A DNA stretch of 31,340 bases, taken from the NCBI RefSeq assembly GCF_008831285.2, contig NW_022204855.1, positions 1-31,340 on the forward strand, given 5' to 3'. The notes below the pieces were generated by a model that had not been told where the DNA came from, did no database searches, and worked only from the letters and a program-made list of their open reading frames with translations. Shown piece after piece: positions 21,982 through 31,261 of this stretch. The first letter of the stretch is position 1; the number at the start of each line of letters is the position of its first letter. The stretch comes from Nymphaea colorata (lineage: Eukaryota; Streptophyta; Magnoliopsida; Nymphaeales; Nymphaeaceae). A program made the position numbers and the translations under genes.

Positions 21982-24450
21982 TCACCCACTCGAATATATA
22001 TACTTCATGAATAGGGATTGCGGATGCGCTTAGTTCACGTACCCGTTTCCTCGGTTTCCGGCAATGAAGTCGCTCAGCCTGTTGTTCTGTTGACCGTAGA
22101 ATTTCACCAGGTTGAAGTTTTTGCCGATAAACCCCTACACGTATTCCTCAGAATAACGGTAAACGAAGTTATTGTCTGGGTTTTAATGAGAAGATTAGAT
22201 TCCAGTACGGTCTCTATACTTTTGAATGCCTTGCATACCGCTTATGGACCAAAGTTTGTAGTAGTCTGTTGCGTCTGCGTGAGGCGATTTGGGATCTGCG
22301 AGAATTTCCTTTTGCTTGCGCGAGAGAACGCATTTGATTGTGTCCATGGGCATCAGGTATTCACTATTCCATCCGTCGATGAGTCCGTCGCTCTGCATGA
22401 TGGAGCGGACTTCGTGGTAGGGTCTTGCGTAGAAGGAGACGAGGAGGTCGAACCACTGCGAGATGAGTTCGTTGCCCCTTTCAGCAGCGATGAAGTTGTT
22501 CTCGTAGGGCAGCTGCCACTGCACCTTCGTATTGTGGGTCGCGCTCACCTTCCAGTCGAAGACTCCTCCCCAGTTCGGGTGGAAGTGCATGAACACTTTG
22601 GGCAGGTGGCCGTAGCGGTTGAAGATGTACTGGCTGGGGAACCGCCCGATGTTGACCAGCCAGTCCAGGTTGGTCAGCGGGGCGTAGGAAACGTCGAAGT
22701 AAACCCCTCCGTGCTTGACCAGCAGCGCCAGCCTCACCAGGTCCGGCTTCGACTGCGGGAAGGTCCTCACTCGCGCCCTCCGCAGAGTGTCGTCGATCTT
22801 GTCGATCGTCTCCTTGTCCAAGAACTCGTGCAGGTTGCTTTCGCTCACAACGTTGAGTTCGAAGCCCGATTCCTTCCCCCTTCTTCGGATGACCTCCACG
22901 CAGACCTGGTTGCTGAGCTGCGCGTTCTGGATGCCGTTGTGCCAGTACACCCAGATCTTCCTGGGCAGCGTGCTCCACGGCGCGGCGGTCGCGTTGACGA
23001 ACTGTCTTTCGGGGTTGTCGATGATGTAAGGCTCATTGCTCTCAGGGAACAGGATGCGCTGGAGGAAGGAACCACGAAGCATAGGGTCACGCTTCCCAGA
23101 CATAATCTAGTCTACATATCTTGTCATTTGGTCATATGGAGTTATTCTGGCGTATTGGATAAAAGGCCCGTTCATATCATACAGCTGCTCCATCGTCTGC
23201 AAAGTCATTGCATTGATCTGAACATGGGACTGCATATCTCCGAATAATGCCCAAATCTTACGCACTGATGCAAGTTAAGTAATATAATAAACTCCATAGT
23301 AGTCTACAGCTAGCTAACGATATTTCTTGTCTTTTTGATTTTAGTCCAACAATTTTTGCTTTGTTTGTAATATACGATGGACCGCTAAGTGAAAGTAATA
23401 AACGTATGGATTGTTCGGATCTGCTCCAAAGAAGTTGATGCCTTGCGAAGTCTAGCCTACTAATGAGGGATTAAGCAGAAGGAAAATAATTTAGTCTGCG
23501 AGAGCAGTTAAAAGGCGAGCTTTCTTCTTTGCCACAATAAAGTAGGACTGTAAACCTGGGAAAATGCGCGTGTACCTATCAACTTCATACTTTGCAGGCA
23601 CATTCTCCTTCTGAGAACGAGAACTGCGTCCAGGATCATAGAAGGCGAAGAACTCAGGGTCGGCTGATGCGCCCCTGCGGGCGTGGACTTCGTTTTTGAT
23701 GTCCTTCAGCCAGTCGAATGTCTGCGTGAGACATCCGTACTCCGAAACCATAACTCCGCCGTTTTCGGCAGTGACGAAGAGCAGCGCCACCCTCTGCAGC
23801 GTTTCCTCGGCCTGTGCCTGGCTCACCTTTCCCTCCTTCGCCCTTTCCCCCAACGTCTTCCTAAGGTTCTGCAGTTTGTCGAATCCCTCCGTACTCAGGA
23901 ACTGTTTGGCATTGTTTACGTCGATCACATTTACGTCGAATCCGCTTTTGGCTGCGAAGTATTTATTGTTTTCGTAGTACAGACGGTTCAGGTTGGAGCT
24001 GTGTTTCTAAGCAGAAAACAGCCAAAACTTTTTCTCAAACCAATATGGTTTTTATGCCAATTATTTATCATCTATCGGGATAACAATTTCTTTCTAATCT
24101 TGTTTTATCTCTTTTTCTTCTGGTTTCTTCTCTTATTTTTAATTTTATGCCTACATAGATTCTTTTGCTTCATTTTTTTACTATTTTGGCCTAACATTTT
24201 GCTATACTTCTTTATCATCGACGTCAACATTCAAGATAACAAAAGCAATCACTACTATTACGACAATGATGAAAGCAACTTTTTTAAAGATGTTTCCAGG
24301 TTTGATTTTTGCTGGCTGTGGTTTTTTGCGTCTGACATGCTGCACAGAGCTTACTTATTATAGCTAGTAGACAAGTCTGCCGCTATTCGGCTCGAACTAG
24401 CTGATTTAGTCTTGAGGGATCTTAGTGGAAGGCTTATTTCCTCCGATCAT
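21982..24450 (-). CDS. Two-domain type II membrane glycosyltransferase, copy 2
   Basis: 822 residues, intronless, no frame break. Same architecture as copy 1: the membrane helix at about 58-74 (VAFIIVVIVVIAFVIL), then a very Glu/Lys-rich stalk (for example EKEEKKPEEKEIKQ) in which many Glu are written TAA or TAG. Next come the degenerate domain (GGVMVSEYG) and the transferase domain with GGVYFDVSY at about 581-589. The C-terminus is about 13 residues shorter than copy 1 (ends KYIYSSG). Nearly identical to copy 1 over two blocks (22330-23117 and 23520-24040) but clearly divergent between and outside them. Start 24450, with in-frame TGA two codons upstream; stop TGA at 21982-21984. Lies 65 bp from copy 1. 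Confidence 0.85.
22330..23117. repeat. Homogenised block B, copy 2
   Basis: Partner of 19895-20682. GC-rich compared with the diverged sequence on either side. Copy 3 has no matching near-identical block here. Confidence 0.85.
23520..24040. repeat. Homogenised block A, copy 2
   Basis: Shared with copy 1 on nearly its whole length and with copy 3 on about 460 bp. At diagnostic sites it agrees with copy 3 (for example gacatccg, aactccgcc) where copy 1 differs (gacacccg, aattccgcc). Confidence 0.85.
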
Positions 24451-24574
24451 ATATCAACACTTAATCAATAAGTTAAAGATCTAACATAAAAGTTATATAA
24501 TCATCTATCCATTTATGCAAAAAGAGTATAAAGAGAAGATAAAGAGATTAAAGACTTGAAAATGTTGATCATAA

Positions 24575-27040
24575 TCATTGCCTAACCTTCCAGCCATCTT
24601 CAAAGTAGAATACAATGTCACCGCTCATCATATAAGTCATGAAGAGTGACTCAGGGTGGGCTTCAGCAGTGTAGTAATCGTCTTTGTTGTCAGAAATGTA
24701 TTTACTCAAGGGAATATTTTGCCATCCGTAGAATTTAACTAAATGAAAGTTTCTGCCATGGAAGCCTTCAACGTAAGCATTCGAGTAGCGATAGATAAAG
24801 GTATTGTCTAGCTAATTGAATGATTATAAACCGTTTCTTACCCTATACTTTTGGAAACTGTAATGGCCACTCATCGACCATATGCCATAATATTCACTTG
24901 CATCAGTCCACTCTGATGAAGGATTTGCTTCAATTTATCTCTGTTTTCTAGCAATCACATACTTCAAAGCATCCATAGGGACCAAATACGGTATATTCCA
25001 CGGATATACCATCTTCATATCCTTCATCATGGCTTGGAACTTCTCGTATGGGTAGGAATAAGAAGTTAAAAGAAACTCAAACCAGTCTTTGATGAATTGA
25101 TTATCCTTTTCGACAGCTATAAAGTTGTTTTCGTAAGGCAGCTGCCATTGAACCTTAGAATTGATAGTTGTGTTGATTTTTATGTCGAAATTTCCTCCCC
25201 ATAGAGGGTGAAAGTGCATGAATACTTTGGGAAGATGACCGTATCTGTTGTAGATGTATTTGCTTGGATAGCGGCCGATATTGACCAGCCAATCAAAGTT
25301 AGTCAGTGCAAGGTAGGAAACATCGAGATAGATGCCTCCGTGGGCAATAAGCAATGCCAGACGGATCATATCAGGCTTTGATTGCGCAAATGTTTATACT
25401 TTTGCTGTGTCAATAGTATGCTGAATCCTTTCAATTACATTTTTATCAACGTAGTCATGCACATTCGCTTATGTTACGATGTTCACTTCAAAACCGGATT
25501 ATTCTGCGCGTCTTTTCAAGGCCTTCACGCATACTTGTGTTGAAAGATATGAATTTTAGATGCCTTTGTCCCAGTAGACCCAAATTTTCTTCGGAAGAGC
25601 ACTCCATGGCTCGTTGGTTTCATTGACAAATGGCTTTTAAGGATTTTAAATAATATAAGACACGTTTTAAGCCTATGGGAAAAGAATCTGCTGAAGAAAA
25701 GAACCCCTTATCATAGGATCATGACGTCCAGCTATGATATCTTCAATGATGGCATTCATTTTTTCATGTGAGGTAAGGCGTGTAATCTGAAAGGTCTTGC
25801 CTACCATTTAATCCCAATCAGTCATAGGCAGTTTGGTGAGTCCTTCCATAGTCACTGCTTCGTTTGCGTCATCAAAATAAGCGAAAAATTTGTGCCCAGC
25901 TGCAAGATCATTAATCGTGTATATTCCATAGTAATCTAATGCCAATCCACGATATTCCCTCTAAATTGAATTGCTTTCAGTTTTAGTGAAAACTTAATCT
26001 AAGAAACGTTGAGTACGCTGCAATACTCTTTGCACTGCAATTGGAAAAAAGTTGTTGTAAAGATCTTCAGTTCCGTAATAAGAAAAGGAGCCCTTTTCGA
26101 CAACAGATGGATCGCTAAGTATGCGTATTATCTCATGCAGTAATGCCACAGTAAATCTTGCCTTCTTCTTTGCCACGATAAAGTATGGCTGTAGACCTGG
26201 GAATATGCGTGTATATCTTTACACTTCATACTTTGCAGGTACATTCTCCTTCTGAGAACGAGAACTGCGTCCAGGATCATAGAAGGCGAAGAACTCAGGG
26301 TCGGCTGATGCGCCCCTGCGGGCGTGGACTTCGTTTTTGATGTCCTTCAGCCAGTCGAATGTCTGCGTGAGACATCCGTACTCCGAAACCATAACTCCGC
26401 CGTTTTCGGCAGTGACGAAGAGCAGCGCCACCCTCTGCAGCGTTTCCTCGGCCTGTGCCTGGCTCACCTTTCCCTCCTTCGCCCTTTCCCCCAACGTCTT
26501 CCTAAGGTTCTGCAGCTTGTCGAATCCCTCCGTACTCAGGAACTGTTTGGTATTGTTTAAGTCGATCACATTTACGTCGAATCCGCTTTTGGCTGCGAAG
26601 TATTTATTGTTTTCGTAGTATAGTCTATTTAATGTAGTAGCATGAGCTTATACTTTAAATAGCCAAAGTGTTTTTTAAAAGTTAAATACAGATTAGTTGT
26701 TACGCTTAAAGGCATTTGTGAATGACAGCCATTCATCAATGATATCTTTTGGCAAACCTATGATTTCGTCATCTTCTTTCCCATTTTGTGTGCTCATTGA
26801 TCTCATTTAAATCTATAGATTGCTTCTTCTTCTGAGTATATACGCAAGCGAAACTACGAAAAGTATTGTCACAAGGAGTAACATTCTTTTAAGTATGTAT
26901 TTTGTCTTCCATTTCTTCTGCTGTTTCGCAGATATGAAATCTTCAGCAGATTCCTATTAATTGCTGCTGGTGTCAGATTCACCCTGGACTGTAATCTCGC
27001 CATATACGGCCTTATCATTTTCTTATTTTTTATTCATCAT
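24575..27040 (-). CDS. Two-domain type II membrane glycosyltransferase, copy 3
   Basis: 821 residues, intronless, no frame break. N-tail acidic, membrane helix about 50-69 (YILKRMLLLVTILFVVSLAY). The degenerate domain (GGVMVSEYG) is almost identical to copy 2 at DNA level, whereas the transferase domain (KIWVYWDKGI, GGIYLDVSY at about 568-576) is strongly diverged and AT-rich. It carries many TAA/TAG codons opposite Glu in the other copies. Conserved features such as NNFIAVE, HLPKVFMHFHPLWGG and AHPESLFMT remain, so it should be functional. Start 27040 (MMNKKEEND); stop TGA at 24575-24577. Confidence 0.85.
26160..26620. repeat. Homogenised block A, copy 3
   Basis: About 460 bp almost identical to copy 2, with three differences noticed over the core, set inside a gene that is otherwise strongly diverged and AT-rich. 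Confidence 0.85.
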
Positions 27041-27100
27041 CTTGAATTGTGATAAATTACGCTTAAATTGTAAATTTATGCTAATTCATAAGTGAGATAA

Positions 27101-28336
27101 TCAAGTAAATGAAAGAGATGTGTTTCCCTTGGAGGAATGCTTGGAGTAGATCTAGAAGAACTCACTGCTGCGCATCATTTGCTGGATCAAATGACGACCC
27201 ACGAACAGACCGTAGTCGAAAACGGCCACTCCTTGGTCGTATAGACGCTGCCAACGTTAGCTTCCCTTTTGCCTGTATATCACTCCCTCCAATGAACCGA
27301 TCAGCCAGCTAAAGGATTCCTACAGGTAGCGTTCTTTGGCTGGATTAGTTGTTGTCTCTCCAGAGTCGCTGAAGGTCATTCTGCTCATCTCTGCCTCACA
27401 ACCGAAAATGCGGTCGGCCAGCTTGAGGTTGGCGTTAACTGCCTCCTGGATGAGGCTTTGAGGGTACGTGATGCCCATGGAGCAAACTTGTGAGAAGTAA
27501 GAGGAGATAAACTGTCCCCAGTTCAGCTTACTTAGCTCTAATGGGCTCTGCTATTGCGTAAGTCCGGCGCACCGCATAAGGTTGTAGATCATCACCTCGT
27601 GCAGCACTACGTCGTTGGTCTTCACATACTCGACGATTTAAGGGAAAATAAGTAGCAGCTTCACTTATCCTAGTTCATCGTTTTAAGAAGCATACATTGA
27701 GATTCCATGTGCGGGTGAGGACTGTTCTGACTTTAGTACTGCAACAATTGCAGCAATATGTTAGCTGCGAATGACCAGATCACGGTGATGCCTGCGACTT
27801 CGTTTTCTAAGGATGATGAAGAGAAAAAAGTGGTCAAGATCTGCATGTGAAAGCAAAAATTCGCTAAACAGCTTGATTTCGTAATTGCACGTCTTGAAGT
27901 AGTTGAGGGTGTAAAAGAAGCTAAGGACGAAGTTGTCAAGCGTTCCGTATGTTCGATGCTTGCTGAAGAGCCTTCCCAGCTTGAGAAGCAGATATTCTTG
28001 CAGGCGGGTGCGGTTGGACTTGTTCTTTACTGACTTCCATCCTCCCTAAGCGAAAAATTGCTCAAAGTCATCCAGCACCTCCTCTATCAGCTGCTGGATA
28101 AGAACTATCTCCATCTTTTCGGCCTTCAGAGCTCCTACAAAGCACAAGTATTGGCATACCTGTTAAAACTTACGCACGAAGTTCACCTCGCTTATGGGGC
28201 GAGGAGTGTAGTATGATTGTTGCTTGTATGCTCTGTATTTCTCCTTTAAGGCTGGGTAGAGCGAGTCAGAGGGGCCCTCAGGACTATAGTAAAAGTTGAA
28301 AAACTCCTTCTCTGTGAGAGATTATTCGATTGACAT
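27101..28336 (-). CDS. Unknown helical protein, two gene models
   Basis: Starts MSIEESLTEKEFFNFYYSPE at 28336 and ends at TGA 27101-27103. Read straight through it is 411 residues with TAA/TAG as Glu. The stretch 27696-27871 looks unnatural in that frame (RKRSRRHHR). It looks better in the next frame (SSLENEVAGITVIWSFAANI). A model with two introns, 27872-27890 (19 nt, GTGCA...ATCAAG) and 27664-27695 (32 nt), also stays open and gives about 394 residues. No family recognised. It is rich in long helices (MEIVLIQQLIEEVLDDFEQF, SWLIGSLEGVIYRQK), possibly a helical-repeat scaffold. Downstream of uracil-DNA glycosylase on the same strand (60 bp). Confidence 0.6.
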
Positions 28337-28396
28337 CCTATGTACGTTAATATTTATTTTATGCTTAAAATATATGATGCACCATCATGGAGGGGT

Positions 28397-29148
28397 TCAG
28401 TCAAGGTTCCAGTCGATGGGCTTGCGACCAGTCTTCTCCAAATAGGCGTTGCAGTCAGAGAAACAGGCTAAATAGGATGGGAAGTTACTGGAGGTGAGGA
28501 AGCCTTGGTGGGCAGAAAGAGGTGAGGGGTGTGATGTTTTGAGGATGTAGTGCTTGCTGGGATTGACTGACTTGGCCTTATCCTGTGCTGGTTTTCCCCA
28601 AAGAAGGAAAACTACGTTGCTGCACTGCTCGTTGATAACCGAAATCACGTGGTCTGTGAATTTCTGCCAGCCGCACTTAGCGTGGGAGTTTGGTTTGCTG
28701 TCTTCGACAGTGAGTGTGGCATTGAGCAAGAAAACACCCTGTTGCGCCCACTTAGTGAGATCACCGTGATTGGGAACTTTGAAGGTGATTGCCTTGTTGC
28801 TTGACAAATTCTTGTAGATGTTTTTAAGAGAGGGCGGGGGCGGCACAGGCTTAAGCACACTGAAGCATAGTCCATGTGCTTGGTTCGGTTGATGGTAGGG
28901 GTCTTGGCCAACGATGACCACCTTGATGTTGGTGATCGGAGTCACCTTAAAAGCGTTGAAGATGTTCTCCTTCTTGGGATAGATCTTAATCGATGCATGC
29001 ATACCTTCCTGCCGGATTCGTATTCTTCTTTGACAAACTTGTAGATATCCTGGAAGGTCTTCGAGTCCACGAACTTGGCAAGTGGTTTTTCCCAGCTCTG
29101 CAGGTCGTGCTTGAACTCGTCGTAGGTGAGGAAGAGGTTGCTTTCCAT
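28397..29148 (-). CDS. UNG: Uracil-DNA glycosylase (family 1)
   Basis: Removes uracil from DNA, starting base excision repair. 243 residues. Diagnostic motifs: water-activating GQDPYH at residues 74-79, IFNAF before it, GVFLLNATLTV, FLLWGKPAQ, and the DNA-intercalation loop HPSPLS at 200-205, all intact. One 20-nt intron at 28985-29004 (GTATG...GATTAAG) joins ESGRK to IYPKKENIF. No TAA/TAG codons and no frame break. The N-terminus has no obvious mitochondrial presequence. Start 29148; stop TGA at 28397-28399. It is divergent from the next gene with only 57 bp between the starts. Confidence 0.95.
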
Positions 29149-29205
29149 AAGATATTATATGGCTTTCTGACTATCAATCAGGCGGTAAGACTGTTGTTAT
29201 ATTAA

Positions 29206-30234
29206 ATGTAGGTGGGAGAGTTGGCTCGGCTGCATGCCAAGAAACAGGAACTGAAGGGCAAGCGGGAGTCCCTCATACAATAAGAACTCAAACGCAAACG
29301 CAGGGAAAAGGTCAACCTGGACCAGTCATCAGTGAAGAAAGGATACATCGAGAAACAGAAGATCATCGCAAAGAAAAAGTTTGAAACTGTCGTCGAAAAG
29401 GCGAGGAAGATCGCTGTGGAACTGCAGGATAACGTCAATGTCAATACCTTCATCACTCATAACTCCAACTTCGAGAAAATACTCGCCAGAACACAAGAAA
29501 AAGTACAGCTGAATTAGTAGCTGATGAAACAGGGCATCACTGCCATCAACGCTTTTGGCATCGCTAACAAGGAATTCCTCATCAACTTCACTCTAGACTT
29601 CGAAAAAGAAATCTTATGCGAGCCAAGACCATTCCTAATGTAGATAAACAACAATTTAGATCCATTCCCGAGCCTCAACCTTGCAAACAGGTAATAATCG
29701 TGTTGCCTGTGGTGAAGGAGAAAGACGAATGCTATGAGTTCTAGAAGATAACTGGACTCAATTTATCAGTGATGAGTCATTCAGAATTTAGGCACAAATT
29801 CGACAGTGACAAGATATTTAGCAAGAAGCTGTTCCAGCAGACCATCAAGTGCTTCGTCAAGTTCGAGCTCTTCAAAAATAACAAATTTTATTAAAAATTG
29901 CTTAAGAATGGAGTGCCTGTCTTCCCCATCGATGCAAAGAAAGTTCCATATGCTCTCCAGGACAGCATCCAACATTACCCTGAGTATATCGAGCACATGA
30001 GCAGCCACTATCTATGCGTTACCAAAAGCGGAAAAGAGCAGTAATCATTGCATGATGTAGAATATTTAGCTGAAGACCGGCGAAGTTGGAAGCTTGCTGG
30101 TCAACGCAAAGTCTATCATCCACTCGCTGGTGGCCAGACTCATCGAGCGGAGCAAGGTGAAGCAAAACAGGCTGCTAAAAATATCGGTAAAGACTGCCTC
30201 CTCCATCAACTTCGACATCTACCACGCTAACTGA
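29206..30234 (+). CDS. Unknown protein with N-terminal coiled coil
   Basis: About 336 residues. The N-terminal 110 are strongly charged and helical (ELARLHAKKQELKGKRESLI, EKQKIIAKKKFETVVEKARK), then a mixed domain (LFQQTIKCFVKFELFKNNKF, PVFPIDAKKVPYALQDSIQH) ending SSINFDIYHAN before TGA (30232-30234). One 20-nt intron at 30041-30060 (GTAAT...GATGTAG). Two single-base frame breaks are needed, near 29685-29692 (after SLNLAN) and about 30021-30040 (before the intron). The second codon is TAG, read as Glu (MEVGEL). Family not recognised. Convergent with phosphoglycerate mutase, 33 bp apart. Confidence 0.7.
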
Positions 30235-30267
30235 TACATACTGTCTTGTTGTACATACATACATACA

Positions 30268-31065
30268 TCACTCCCGCTTCAATTCTCTTTCCAGTTTTTG
30301 CATCTTCTCCCTTATCTTGTCCGCATCTCCCAACAGTCTCCACCTCTATACGCTTAGATCCTTCCGGTTTAGGCTTAGCTAGAGCGGAGTGGCATTGGGA
30401 ACATTGAATTTCCTTGACTCTCTTCTCCTAGGCCCATCAGTATGTTGGTCCATGCACGGATAGGACTTCCATGGCAAACAATCAACAGCCTTTTCCCCTC
30501 TAAAGCTTCCCTCTTATTTACTGCTCAAACAGTGCCTTACTCGTTATAAAACATCTCCAAGACTTTCAGTATTGGGCAACAAAGCAGGGTCTACATCTTT
30601 GTATCGTTATCATTGATTGGATGCCGTGGATCATTTTCAAAAACTTTGGAGGAGCAATCACATAGCTTCTCCGCCACTCTCCCACCATTTTTCACCATAA
30701 GTCTCACAATCTTCAACTTGTCCAGTCCCTGAGTGCCGAAAATTATACCTGCAAGGCTCCATAGAATTTTTCATTGAGTTGCCATCGCTTCAGAACTGGA
30801 AGGTAAGCGCAATCCATTTATTCGAGTATGTGATTGAGAGTCTTGATGGATCTGGAGAGTCTTGAGGAGTATGCTAGATCGAACTAGAATCCTTGTCTTT
30901 GAGGATGCGTCCGCAGTGGACGGCTTCTTCTTCGCCTTTGCTAGAGAGTTTGGCATCGTGCCAGCCGGACCATTGCTTGAACTTGTTGTGCTGTGTTTAG
31001 CCATGGCGGACGATGACCAGTGGCAATGTGCTAAACTTATAAATCTTTCTCCCAATATCAAGCAT
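30268..31065 (-). CDS. Phosphoglycerate mutase (histidine phosphatase superfamily)
   Basis: Glycolytic enzyme interconverting 3- and 2-phosphoglycerate. LPLVIVRHGE with the phosphohistidine His and the conserved Glu (written TAA) opens the domain. It is followed by WSGWHDAKLSSKGEEEA, YSSRLSRSIKTL, WQLNEKFYGALQ|GLDK, LLPNTESL, and GKRLLIVCHGSPIRA with the second catalytic His. About 250 residues, the usual dPGM size. Introns: 30729-30748 (20 nt) and a second at 30513-30540 (28 nt), or 30521-30540 (20 nt) plus one missing base. Three single-base frame breaks (about 30881-30887, 30600-30606, 30402-30412). The C-terminus ends KLERELKRE before TGA at 30268-30270. It is the last gene before the telomere. 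Confidence 0.9.
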
Positions 31066-31261
31066 GAGACTATTATAAACTTAGCCTATCATCTTCCCCA
31101 ATTCCAAATTAATTGATCCAACGTTGAAAAAATCCATAGATTCCATAGTTCTAATAATGCAACCTTTTTAGCCTTTAATACTGAATATTTTAAACAGAAT
31201 ATACTTTTTCTTTATTAACCAAAATGCATTAATAAAAGATGAATCAGAATCATATTTTTAT
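31066..31261. other. Subtelomeric spacer
   Basis: About 196 bp of AT-rich sequence between the phosphoglycerate mutase start and the telomere. It must hold that gene's promoter. No repeats or other genes seen. Confidence 0.7.

Noticed and set aside
22018-23247. 409-residue plus-strand ORF (and its partner at 19844-20710)
   Set aside because: It lies exactly antisense to the conserved transferase domain, has no recognisable family, and exists because the GC-rich sense codons leave few stops on the other strand.
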